A stretch of DNA of 9,696 nucleotides, taken from NCBI GenBank assembly GCA_964470515.1, contig CAYYDD010000060.1, forward strand, positions 1 to 9,696, written 5' to 3'. Both the position numbers and the translations under genes were made by a program. The notes below the pieces were generated by a model that saw only the letters and a program-made list of their open reading frames with translations, did no database searches and was not told the origin of the DNA. Positions 1 through 6,005 of this stretch are shown piece after piece (position 1 is the first letter of the stretch; every line of letters begins with the position of its first letter). The stretch comes from RGIG3009 sp964470515 (GTDB lineage: Bacteria; Bacillota; Clostridia; Oscillospirales; Acutalibacteraceae).

Positions 1-53
1 TTTAACGCACGGTTACAATCTTTAACAACAATAAGCGTTCCTTTGTATTTCAT
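1..53 (-). CDS. VOC/glyoxalase-like protein, N-terminal fragment
   Basis: Read on the minus strand, an ATG at 53-51 opens a frame MKYKGTLIVVKDCNRALK that runs out of the window at position 1. A GAGGAG ribosome binding site lies 7 nt upstream of the ATG (complement of about 61-66), which supports this start. The opening, a beta strand followed by 'VKDxxRALKFY'-type helix sequence, is typical of vicinal-oxygen-chelate proteins (glyoxalase / bleomycin-resistance fold). Only 17 full codons are visible, so the metal ligands and the substrate cannot be judged. The gene is divergent from the AtuA operon. A degenerate copy of the window's structured repeat (96-142) lies directly upstream and supplies a TGGTATAAT extended -10 at 104-96 on the minus strand, giving a predicted leader of about 36 nt. 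Confidence 0.6.
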   Translation of the reverse strand, partial: MKYKGTLIVVKDCNRAL

Positions 54-95
54 ATACGTTCTCCTCGTCAAATTCAAGTTTATCGAATGGATTGC

Positions 96-142
96 ATTAT
101 ACCATAACCGCAACGCGAAGCCTTTGAAGGTTATTATACCAT
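96..142 (-). repeat. Degenerate copy of the 125-bp structured repeat, with outward promoter-like ends
   Basis: Read on the minus strand this is the tandem repeat of 3584-3840 with two internal stretches missing. It begins with GGTATAATAACC like the full unit, jumps to TTCAAAGGC, then to TTCGCGTTGC, and ends with GGTTATGGTATAAT. The first jump joins two places in the full unit that share ATAACC, so it can be explained by deletion between short direct repeats. The foot of the cloverleaf (ATAACC / GGTTAT) survives. TGGTATAAT, an extended -10 consensus, occurs twice in direct orientation on the minus strand (141-133 and 104-96). The copy points toward the VOC gene start at 53, so the inner one could be its promoter; no good -35 is visible. 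Confidence 0.7.
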
Positions 143-179
143 ATTTTATTCGTTCTGCAATCATATGAGTCTTAATGAT

Positions 180-213
180 TTGTGGGTGTTATACGTCATT
201 GTAACACCCACAA
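180..213. other. 14-bp inverted repeat in the divergent intergenic region
   Basis: Arms 180-193 and 200-213 (core TGTGGGTGTTA / TAACACCCACA) pair over 14 bp with one G-T wobble and a 6-nt loop. It lies about 30 bp upstream of the AtuA promoter -35 and about 130 bp upstream of the VOC start. Neither side has a convincing T tract, and a terminator is not expected between divergent promoters. A regulator site or the remnant of a structured repeat are both possible. The base pairing is directly visible; its function is not. Confidence 0.5.
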
Positions 214-242
214 TTAATCTTTGAGGATTGGGTTAAAACCTA

Positions 243-271
243 TTGACAAACTGCGAAAAAGGGGATATAAT
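243..271 (+). promoter_or_regulatory. Consensus sigma-A promoter of the AtuA operon
   Basis: TTGACA at 243-248 and TATAAT at 266-271 are both perfect consensus hexamers separated by exactly 17 bp. Transcription should begin near 278, inside or at the edge of the palindrome at 279-298. A promoter this strong with a palindrome at the start site is the usual layout of a repressor-controlled operon. Confidence 0.9.
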
Positions 272-278
272 GCAATAG

Positions 279-298
279 TGATATAACTTGTTATATCA
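279..298. promoter_or_regulatory. Perfect 20-bp palindromic operator candidate
   Basis: TGATATAACTTGTTATATCA is a perfect palindrome (two 9-bp arms around a central TT step, counting the C/G pair). It starts 7 bp after the -10 box and covers the predicted start site, where a bound protein would block initiation or early elongation. Size and symmetry fit a dimeric winged-helix repressor. The GntR/HutC protein encoded at 3862-4599 is the natural candidate; that pairing is inferred from proximity. I found no second copy of this palindrome upstream of the regulator's own gene. Confidence 0.7.
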
Positions 299-324
299 AG
301 TAATGCTGCGAGGAGAGAGCAACT

Positions 325-1695
325 ATGGCAAAGGATTCTATTCGTATTATTTCCCCTAACGGTCATCTTGGGTTTGCCCCTACGAAAGAAGAGAGCTTCT
401 ATCTGGGTGCTGCGACCAAGCCGGACTACTATTGCTGCGACAGCGGCAGTGACGATATCGGCCCTGTACCGCTTGGTGCCGATAAGTGTGCCAGCCATCC
501 TGCACATCAGTACCACGATCTGGAGCTGATGCTGCTGAAGGCGCGCGAGCAGGGTGTGCCGATGATCATCGGTTCCGCCGGTGACACGGGTACCAACAGC
601 CGCGTGGATATGTACGTTGGGTTTATCAAGGATATGGCCAAGAAGCACAACTTGCCGCCCTTCAAGCTGGCGTATTTTTATTCTGAGGTTGACAAGGAGT
701 ATCTCAGAACAAAAATGGAGAACGGTGAGCATATTGAGGGCCTGGACGGTCGCAGTGAGCTGACCATCGAGGAGCTGGATAAGACCGAGCGCATCGTGGC
801 GGTAGCGGGTGTACACCCGTTTATCAAGGCGCTGGAGATGGGCGCGGATGTGATCATCGGCGGTCGTACGTCCGATGCCTGCGTCTTTGCGGCTCCGGCC
901 ATTTACGAGGGTATCCCGGAAAATATGGCGTATTACACGGGAAAAGTACTGGAATGTGCTTCGTTCTGCTGCGAGCCTTACGGCGCTAAGGAAAGCGTTA
1001 TCGGTACGGTTACCAAGGACGACGTTAAGGTCACCGCTATGGCTCCCTTCCAGAGATGCACGCCTGCCTCGGTTGCGGGTCACGCTATGTATGAGCGTAC
1101 CAACCCCTACTACGAGTACGTGGCCGGCGGTATGATGGATATGAGTAACTGCGTGTATGAGCAGTACGACGAGAAAACCTGCCGCATCACCGGCGCGGAA
1201 TTCGTTCCGATCGACGGTCGCGTGAAGGTGAAGCTGGAAGGCTCGGGCTTTGTCGGCTATCGGTATATGGGTATGGCCGGTATCCGCGATCCGTACACCA
1301 TCAAGAACATCGACAAGGTGCTGGAGTGGGCGAAATCGCAGGTCAAGGAGCGCCGCCCCGACGATTGGTATGAATTGAGCTATCGTGTATTCGGTAAGAA
1401 CGGCGTTATGGGTGATCTGGAGCCGATCAAGGAAACCAAGTCTCACGAGCTGCTCGTGGTCGTGGAGGGTGTTGCCAAGACCAAGGAAGTGGCCGAAGAG
1501 GTGGCTCTGGTGGGTACCCGTCAGATCTTCTACGCACGTCTGCCCGAGGTGAAGGGTACCGCCGGTACCGCAGCCTTTGTTATGGACGAGGTGGTAGAGA
1601 TTTCTCCCGCATACACCTGGACGATGGATCACACGGTTGAAGTGGATGATCCCCTTGAGCTGTTCCCCATCACTATGATCGAGATTGGAGAGTAA
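325..1695 (+). CDS. AtuA-family (DUF1446) protein
   Basis: This 456-residue protein belongs to the family named after AtuA, from the acyclic-terpene (citronellol/geraniol) utilisation cluster of Pseudomonas; the biochemical reaction of the family is not established to my knowledge. Visible family hallmarks in order are an N-terminal IRIISPNGHLGF strand-loop, the CDSGSDDIGPVPLG segment (about residues 33-46), IIGSAGDTGTN (about 81-91), an EVDKEY segment, the glycine-rich GADVIIGGRTSDACVFAAP stretch (about 173-191), the FQRCTPASVAGHAMYE segment and a KLEGSGFVGYR motif in the C-terminal half. The ATG at 325 is preceded by GAGGAGA (310-316) at normal spacing. It is first in an operon: the DUF4387 gene begins 5 nt after its stop, a known partner arrangement. 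The symporter and regulator nearby suggest a role in using an imported compound. A terpene substrate should not be assumed. Confidence 0.9.
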   Translation: MAKDSIRIISPNGHLGFAPTKEESFYLGAATKPDYYCCDSGSDDIGPVPLGADKCASHPAHQYHDLELMLLKAREQGVPMIIGSAGDTGTNSRVDMYVGFIKDMAKKHNLPPFKLAYFYSEVDKEYLRTKMENGEHIEGLDGRSELTIEELDKTERIVAVAGVHPFIKALEMGADVIIGGRTSDACVFAAPAIYEGIPENMAYYTGKVLECASFCCEPYGAKESVIGTVTKDDVKVTAMAPFQRCTPASVAGHAMYERTNPYYEYVAGGMMDMSNCVYEQYDEKTCRITGAEFVPIDGRVKVKLEGSGFVGYRYMGMAGIRDPYTIKNIDKVLEWAKSQVKERRPDDWYELSYRVFGKNGVMGDLEPIKETKSHELLVVVEGVAKTKEVAEEVALVGTRQIFYARLPEVKGTAGTAAFVMDEVVEISPAYTWTMDHTVEVDDPLELFPITMIEIGE

Positions 1696-1700
1696 GTATT

Positions 1701-2027
1701 ATGGCAACAAAGAAACTGGTGGATTTGGCCAAGACCATCCGCAGCAAGAATGCAGGAACTGACCGCATTACCTTTGATATTATCTTCCGTGAAAAAGAGA
1801 ATTACGAGCTTGTCAAAAAATCCGGTGCGCTGACTAAGAAAACCATCTGCGAGCTTTACGGTGTTCCCGAAAGCCGTATAGCGGATTTTGTGGAGTTCGA
1901 TCCCGCGTTGGCGATCAAGTTCACCATCAACCGTGTGAAGCCCTCCGGCTCTTTCGGCGAGGGTGACGTGTTCGGTTGTCAGCAGTATCCGCCGCTGTAT
2001 GATATCGAGATCCCTGTGGCGGACTGA
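1701..2027 (+). CDS. DUF4387 family protein
   Basis: This 108-residue soluble protein starts MATKKLVDLAKTIRSKNAG and continues with a DRITFDIIFRE strand and the family-typical ITFDIIF...Y..V/L..S...T motif (TFDIIFREKENYELVKKS), ending in a region rich in short strands (VFGCQQYPPLYDIEIP). DUF4387 domains are found either directly downstream of AtuA-family proteins or fused to their C-terminus, so the two probably form one complex or two subunits of one enzyme. The ATG at 1701 is 5 nt after the AtuA stop, with GGAGAG at 1687-1692 as ribosome binding site, so translation is likely coupled. No catalytic residues can be assigned from the sequence. Confidence 0.85.
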   Translation: MATKKLVDLAKTIRSKNAGTDRITFDIIFREKENYELVKKSGALTKKTICELYGVPESRIADFVEFDPALAIKFTINRVKPSGSFGEGDVFGCQQYPPLYDIEIPVAD

Positions 2028-2055
2028 TCTCAGACACAAACGTAATCGTAACTGA

Positions 2056-2094
2056 CGTATGGGCAGCAGCTATGTGAATACTGCTGCCCATACG
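2056..2094 (+). other. Strong intra-operon hairpin without T tract
   Basis: Arms 2056-2069 (CGTATGGGCAGCAG) and 2081-2094 are a perfect 14-bp inverted repeat with an 11-nt loop. It lies 29 nt after the DUF4387 stop and 42 nt before the symporter start. The following bases (GTCTATATATGAGG) hold no run of Ts, so it is a poor intrinsic terminator. A more likely role is protecting the 3' end of the upstream AtuA-DUF4387 message, or damping symporter expression relative to the enzymes. Confidence 0.75.
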
Positions 2095-2136
2095 GTCTAT
2101 ATATGAGGTGTTCATACCCGTGGGAGGCTTGAGAGC

Positions 2137-3528
2137 TTGAAAATCGGCCATATCATTGGCATCAGCGTTGCGCTGATCGCTATCGTTGCGTTGAGTATAT
2201 ACTCCGGAAAATTTGCCAAAAAGAAATCGGGAGTGAAGTCCTGGGTTGTTTCCGGCGCTATTGTGGGAACGTTGGTCGGCGGCTCGTCCACCGTAGGCAC
2301 CGCGCAGCTTGCCTATCATTACGGTATGAGCGCGTGGTGGTTTACGCTGGGAAGTGGGATCGCGTGCCTTGTTCTGGGATTGCTATACGTATCTCCCTTG
2401 CGAAACAGCGGGTGCAAGACGTTGACAGCGATTATCCGCAACGAGTACGGTAAGTCTTGCGGAATAGCGGCCTCCGTTCTATCCTCGCTGGGCAGCTTTA
2501 TCAACATTATATCTCAGCTCATTGCTGCGACGGCGATCATTGCGGTGATCGCTCCAACGTTGCCGATAGAGCCGGCCCTGCTGATGAGTGCGGTGTTTAT
2601 GGTGCTGTATATCGTTTTCGGCGGTACCAAGGGCAGCGGTGTGGTAGGTATTCTGAAGTTATTCCTGCTGTACGCCACCGTCATAGCGGGCGGAGCGATG
2701 GTGCTGTGGCTTTCCGGCGGGCTGAACGGCTTTTTCACGCTGGTGGCGGGGATTGATAACACGGAGAACGTGAGCTTTTACAGCCTGTTTGCCCGCGGGG
2801 CCGGTACGGATCTGGGAGCTTGCCTATCGCTGATCCTAGGCGTCATTACGACTCAAAGCTATGCTCAGGCTGTTTTTATGGCGGAGAGCACCGCAGAGGC
2901 GAAAAAGGGAGCACTGCTCAGCGCGGCGATCATTCCGCCGGTCGGTATAGGCGGTATTCTTGTGGGCTTGTATATGCGCGCCGTGCATCCGACCATTGCG
3001 GCAAAAACCGCGCTTACCGCGTTTGTGATGCAGTATATGCCATCCTGGATCGGTGGACTCGTGCTGGGAGCGCTGTTTATTGCCGTGGTGGGGACTGGCG
3101 CGGGACTCGCGCTGGGAATTGCTACTGTGATGAAAAATGACGTTCTTTCTCCGCTACTGCGCCAATCAAAGCGTGGTAGCGGCAACGAGGCGTTGGAAAA
3201 GGTGTTGATTGTACTTATTCTGTTGGCTGCGGTATTTCTTTCCATGGGTTCCTTGGGGGATGCGATCTTGTCCTTTGCTTTTCTGTCAATGGGGCTGCGT
3301 GGGGCGACTGTGTTTTTGCCGCTGTGCTGTGCGCTGTGGTTGCCCGGTAGGATCTCTCCGCAATATGCTCTGGCCTCGATCATCGCAGGGCCGCTGGTGG
3401 TGCTTTTGTTTGGCGTATGGGACGTGCTGCCGTTCGATCCGCTGTTCGCAGGGGTGATCGTCGGTTGCGTCATTATGGCCGTGGGAGCCTTGGCGGGGCG
3501 TCGAGATACCGTGCGCTGTAAGCCGTAA
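2137..3528 (+). CDS. Sodium:solute symporter (SSS family)
   Basis: This 463-residue polytopic membrane protein has about 12-13 hydrophobic segments, from IIGISVALIAIVALSIY at residues 6-22 to the C-terminal VIVGCVIMAVGAL helix. Family features include the GGSSTVGTAQLAYHYG stretch (about 48-63) after the first helices, the FGGTKGSGVVG loop in the middle, and the QSYAQAVFMAESTAEAKKG segment followed by IIPPVGIGGILVGLY. These fit the LeuT-fold Na+-coupled symporters that import amino acids, carboxylates, vitamins or sugars; the substrate cannot be read from sequence. The start is TTG at 2137, supported by GGGAGG at 2122-2127; no in-frame ATG or GTG is available nearby. Its place in the operon suggests it imports the compound handled by the AtuA/DUF4387 pair. 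An intrinsic terminator follows. Confidence 0.88.
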   Translation: MKIGHIIGISVALIAIVALSIYSGKFAKKKSGVKSWVVSGAIVGTLVGGSSTVGTAQLAYHYGMSAWWFTLGSGIACLVLGLLYVSPLRNSGCKTLTAIIRNEYGKSCGIAASVLSSLGSFINIISQLIAATAIIAVIAPTLPIEPALLMSAVFMVLYIVFGGTKGSGVVGILKLFLLYATVIAGGAMVLWLSGGLNGFFTLVAGIDNTENVSFYSLFARGAGTDLGACLSLILGVITTQSYAQAVFMAESTAEAKKGALLSAAIIPPVGIGGILVGLYMRAVHPTIAAKTALTAFVMQYMPSWIGGLVLGALFIAVVGTGAGLALGIATVMKNDVLSPLLRQSKRGSGNEALEKVLIVLILLAAVFLSMGSLGDAILSFAFLSMGLRGATVFLPLCCALWLPGRISPQYALASIIAGPLVVLLFGVWDVLPFDPLFAGVIVGCVIMAVGALAGRRDTVRCKP

Positions 3529-3544
3529 TTTGTGAGATTTCTTT

Positions 3545-3581
3545 GAAAAGCGGATTAGGCGTTGCTTTTCTTTCCTTTTTT
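3545..3581 (+). terminator. Intrinsic terminator after the symporter
   Basis: GAAAAGC (3545-3551) pairs with GCTTTTC (3564-3570) around a 12-nt loop and is followed by a T-rich tract, TTTCCTTTTTT (3571-3581). The stem is AT-rich and only 7 bp, so termination may be incomplete. It begins 17 nt after the symporter stop and ends 3 nt before the first 125-bp repeat. Confidence 0.6.
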
Positions 3582-3583
3582 AG

Positions 3584-3708
3584 GGTATAATAACCTCACG
3601 GCGTGACCGAAATCGGAGATTTCGACGCCTGAGAGAACGTTGAACCATAACCTTCAAAGGCGTTGCCTTTGAGGGCTTCGCCCAAACAACGCTTCGCGTT
3701 GCGGTTAT
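3584..3708 (+). repeat. 125-bp structured repeat, tandem copy 1
   Basis: This unit starts GGTATAATAACC and repeats head to tail at 3709 with only two base differences. It has two folded parts. The first is a hairpin: CTCA (3595-3598), GGCGT (3600-3604) and CGAAATC (3608-3614) pair with GATTTCG, ACGCC and TGAG (3618-3633) around a GGA loop, with small bulges. The second is a cloverleaf: ACCATAACC (3644-3652) pairs with GGTTATGGT (3703-3711, running into copy 2). It encloses three perfect hairpins, CAAAGGC/GCCTTTG (3655-3671), GGGC/GCCC (3673-3683) and CAACGC/GCGTTG (3687-3701), each with a 3-nt loop. There is no open reading frame of note. It resembles a REP/ERIC-type intergenic element or a structured RNA; which one cannot be told here. 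Confidence 0.9.
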
Positions 3709-3840
3709 GGTATAATAACCTCACGGCGTGACCGAAATCAAAGATTTCGACGCCTGAGAGAACGTTGAACCATAACCTTCAAAGGCGTTGCCTTTGAGGG
3801 CTTCGCCCAAACAACGCTTCGCGTTGCGGTTATGGTATAA
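3709..3840 (+). repeat. 125-bp structured repeat, tandem copy 2 plus 7-nt start of a third
   Basis: This second head-to-tail copy (3709-3833) is followed by GGTATAA (3834-3840), the first seven bases of a third unit. The only differences from copy 1 are GG to AA in the loop of the first hairpin, so every stem is intact. The junction of the two copies creates TGGTATAAT (3708-3716), an extended -10 box. The right end creates the weaker TGGTATAAA (3833-3841), close to the regulator start at 3862. Either could drive the regulator gene; from the junction promoter the leader would contain the whole fold. Confidence 0.9.
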
Positions 3841-3861
3841 ATTGATGTTGAAGGGTTGATT

Positions 3862-4599
3862 ATGGTCGTTCATAACTCGGAAAAGCCGTTATATCTGCAG
3901 ATCAAAGAGATACTGGAGAAGGATATCCATAAGGATGTCTATCCCAAGGGAAGCAAGCTACCTTCGGAAAAAGAATTATGTGAAAAGTTTGGTGTAAGCC
4001 GCATTACGATTCGCCAGGCGTTGGAGCTGCTGGAAAGCAAGGGACTGACCTCGTCCGTTCACGGCAAGGGCACCTTTGTGAAATCCAACAAGATCCATTC
4101 TCCCCTGCAAAGAATACGGTCGTTTGCGGAAACGCTGGCCAGCAAGGGGTATCAGGGGCATACCGAGATCGCGCTTTACGAGCACGTCGATGCCGATGGT
4201 CTCGATCTTCTTGTGCACGGATTTGAGTGGAAGCGGATCAGCCGTTTGCATCTCATCGGCTACTCTATGGATCAGCCGGTGGTGGTATATCATTCGGAAA
4301 TATGCGATCCCTACGGCGAGAAAATGTACGAGGTTGCGTTAGATCTGAAGCAGAAGGGGGTGCCGTTTTCTACGTTTGATCTGTATTCTCATATCGGCGT
4401 AGAGATCGGAAAGATCCACCAGCAGATCTGCGCCATCAACGCATCGGCGGATATGGCCGAGATTCTCAGGTTAAACGAGGGTGACGCGGTGATGGTGCTG
4501 GATTCGGTGATTTTGGATAAGGATATGCGCACGATCGAATATAAAAAGGGCTATTACCGCACCGACAAATATTCGTTTACGTTGGACAGAGAATTGTAA
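3862..4599 (+). CDS. GntR/HutC-type transcriptional regulator with UTRA domain
   Basis: This 245-residue DNA-binding regulator probably represses the AtuA operon and releases when it binds a small-molecule inducer. Residues about 9-75 form the GntR winged helix-turn-helix: PLYLQIKEILEKDI, then KLPSEKELCEKFGVSRITIRQ (positioning and recognition helices), ALELLESKGL and the wing VHGKGTFV. Residues about 90-245 form the UTRA ligand domain, with SFAETLASKGY near its start, the conserved RLHLIGYSMDQPVVVYHSE strands and the typical ending EYKKGYYRTDKYSFTL. The ATG at 3862 is chosen over an in-frame TTG at 3856 because GAAGGG (3850-3855) is correctly spaced only for the ATG. It follows the operon it probably controls but is separated by a terminator and two repeats. 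The ligand is unknown. Confidence 0.92.
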   Translation: MVVHNSEKPLYLQIKEILEKDIHKDVYPKGSKLPSEKELCEKFGVSRITIRQALELLESKGLTSSVHGKGTFVKSNKIHSPLQRIRSFAETLASKGYQGHTEIALYEHVDADGLDLLVHGFEWKRISRLHLIGYSMDQPVVVYHSEICDPYGEKMYEVALDLKQKGVPFSTFDLYSHIGVEIGKIHQQICAINASADMAEILRLNEGDAVMVLDSVILDKDMRTIEYKKGYYRTDKYSFTLDREL

Positions 4600-4681
4600 A
4601 AAAGTGCGTAGAAAAAACGCCTTGTCAGGAAGCGGGGCGAAGTTGAGCTTCCCAAGGTTCGGCAATATTTAATCGGTCGTA

Positions 4682-4714
4682 AATGAGTTCGGTGTCGTAC
4701 CGGACTCATTTTTT
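4682..4714 (+). terminator. Intrinsic terminator after the GntR regulator
   Basis: AATGAGTTCGGT (4682-4693) pairs with ACCGGACTCATT (4699-4710) over 12 bp with one G-T wobble and a 5-nt loop. A run of six Ts (4709-4714) follows. This is a strong rho-independent terminator that separates the left operon from the right-hand gene set. Confidence 0.9.
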
Positions 4715-4877
4715 GGCTTACCGGTGGTAATCTGTGCCTAGTGTGACAGGCTTCGAGCTTGTCGCGCCTTACAAATGCGAGCTTTCCGTTCGCCCTGGTC
4801 GTATCTCTTGAAATCCGAAGGGATGTTGGTGCTTTGCGGATTTGGCGAAATAAAAGCGGGAAAAGCGGCGGAATTTC

Positions 4878-4906
4878 TTGACCGTATGTGAAAACCGTGC
4901 TATACT
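4878..4906 (+). promoter_or_regulatory. Sigma-A promoter of the YbjN-CARF-RyR gene set
   Basis: TTGACC (4878-4883) and TATACT (4901-4906) are separated by 17 bp, and the -10 is extended by TGC (4898-4900). The predicted start is near 4913, giving a leader of about 110 nt before the ATG at 5022. No clear operator palindrome overlaps it, so constitutive expression is plausible. Confidence 0.8.
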
Positions 4907-5021
4907 GATTGTGTGCCGTATGCTGTCGGTGCTTGGCTGATAAAACTGCGGCTGCGATGATCGACAGCGGGCGCTGCGGAAAGATACAATATCACGATAT
5001 ATGCATAAAGGAGATACGGAT

Positions 5022-5501
5022 ATGGCAGAGGAAAAGGATTTGAAGCAGGCGAAGGTAGTGTTTGATTCGGTATGCCAGATGTTGGACGGTGAGGGCTGGA
5101 AGTACGACCGTAACGATGCAGAGCTGCGCATTGATACCGGTGTGAAGAGCGACGACCTGCCGATCAAGCTGATCATTCGCGTGGACGCGGAGCGGCAGCT
5201 GGTCACGCTGTTGTCACACATACCGTTCGCGGTGGCGGAGGATAAGCTCGTCGAGCTGGCTATCGCGGTCAGCGTGGTGAACAACCGTCTGGTGGACGGC
5301 TGCTTCGACTACAATATCCTGAGCGGCGACATCTTCTTCCGCATAACCAACACATACAGAGAGAGCATCCTCGGCGAAGATATGTTTCGGTATATGCTGT
5401 ACGCGGCGTGCAATATGATCGACGAGTACAACGATAAGTTCCTGATGATCGCCAAGGGCGTTATCTCCCTTGAGCAGTTCATTCAGGAGCAGAACGCATA
5501 A
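5022..5501 (+). CDS. YbjN-like protein, copy 1
   Basis: This 159-residue acidic soluble protein has no signal peptide or membrane segment. Its layout is a helix (KQAKVVFDSVCQMLDGEGW), a strand with acidic turns, the core DLPIKLIIRVDAERQLVTLL, a helix (DKLVELAIAVSVVNNRLVDG), paired strands (CFDYNILSGDIFFRIT) and a long C-terminal helix region ending in EYNDKFLMIAKGVISLEQFI. This matches YbjN-type proteins (putative sensory-transduction regulators with a secretion-chaperone-like fold), whose biochemical role is poorly known. The ATG at 5022 is chosen over 5001 because AAAGGAGA (5007-5014) is spaced 7 nt from it; the resulting length also matches the 158-residue paralogue next door. It is the first gene after the promoter at 4878. 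The fold suggests a binding or adaptor role. Confidence 0.75.
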   Translation: MAEEKDLKQAKVVFDSVCQMLDGEGWKYDRNDAELRIDTGVKSDDLPIKLIIRVDAERQLVTLLSHIPFAVAEDKLVELAIAVSVVNNRLVDGCFDYNILSGDIFFRITNTYRESILGEDMFRYMLYAACNMIDEYNDKFLMIAKGVISLEQFIQEQNA

Positions 5502-5517
5502 GGGGAGGGTATAAGCG

Positions 5518-5994
5518 ATGGCTGACGAGAAAACGATGGCGCAGGCACTGCGTGTTTATGAGGATCTGTGCACAGCACTGGATAACAGAGAGTGGCATTA
5601 CGAAAAGGACGAGGAAAAGCTGCTGGTGCACTTCGGTGTGAGCGGTGACGATATCCCGATGAAATTTATCATCGTGGTGGATGCCGAGCGGCAGCTGGTG
5701 CGCGTGATGTCGCCGATGCCGTTTAATTTCCCGGAGGATAAGCGCGTTGAGGGTGCGCTGGTGACCTGCGCCGCGAGTTACGGTATGGTCGACGGCAGCT
5801 TCGATTATGATTTCACCACCGGTCAGACGGTGTTCCGTCTGACGGCCTCGTTCCGTGGGAGCATTTTCGGCGAGGGGCTGTTCCAGTATATGATCTCGCT
5901 GTCCTGTGCGATGGCGGATGCGTACAACGACAAGTTCCTGGCTGTCGGCAAGGGCCTGATGAGCGTAGAGGATTTTATCAAAGGCGAAAACTAA
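5518..5994 (+). CDS. YbjN-like protein, copy 2
   Basis: This 158-residue protein is an obvious tandem paralogue of the preceding gene, with roughly half the residues identical by eye. Shared blocks are VDAERQLV, a PF...EDK..VE segment, VDG.FDY, a GE..F.YM segment and YNDKFL...KG. The two probably arose by duplication and may work as a heterodimer. Translation starts at ATG 5518 with AGGGGAGGG (5501-5509) as ribosome binding site, directly after the upstream stop at 5499-5501, so the pair is co-translated. It is followed by a hairpin without a T tract and then the CARF-nuclease gene. Whether it belongs functionally with the CARF/RyR genes is inferred from co-orientation only; the molecular role is unknown. 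Confidence 0.75.
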   Translation: MADEKTMAQALRVYEDLCTALDNREWHYEKDEEKLLVHFGVSGDDIPMKFIIVVDAERQLVRVMSPMPFNFPEDKRVEGALVTCAASYGMVDGSFDYDFTTGQTVFRLTASFRGSIFGEGLFQYMISLSCAMADAYNDKFLAVGKGLMSVEDFIKGEN

Positions 5995-6005
5995 AAAGAC
6001 AAGGA

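Larger units (their letters stand above)
4600..5021. other. Intergenic region between regulator and YbjN-like genes
   Basis: This stretch of about 420 nt has no gene I can support. It holds the terminator at 4682-4714, an 8-bp hairpin with a TCG loop at 4745-4763 (GACAGGCT / AGCTTGTC, one wobble, no T tract), and the promoter at 4878-4906 with an untranslated leader of about 110 nt. A weak 6-bp inverted repeat (GGAAGC / GCTTCC, about 4628-4652) lies upstream of the terminator. The only long frame crossing part of it is on the minus strand and overlaps the YbjN-like gene; I see no family resemblance in it. Confidence 0.6.

Noticed and set aside
214..1632. 472-residue open frame on the minus strand opposite the AtuA gene
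   Set aside because: It is antisense to a confidently identified gene, has no ribosome binding site or family resemblance, is rich in His/Arg/Leu as expected for the reverse complement of GC-biased codons, and would run through the promoter-operator region.
3644..3711. tRNA gene
   Set aside because: The cloverleaf shape is tempting, but arm lengths, 3-nt loops, lack of a 7-nt anticodon loop, lack of a T-loop consensus and lack of an acceptor end rule out a tRNA.
3584..3840. CRISPR array
   Set aside because: There are only two full units, directly abutting with a 125-bp period and no unique spacers. They are tandem structured repeats, not repeat-spacer units, despite the CARF gene downstream.
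5001..5021. Upstream ATG start for the first YbjN-like protein
   Set aside because: The ribosome binding site AAAGGAGA lies inside this stretch and is correctly spaced for the ATG at 5022, which also gives the same length as the paralogue.
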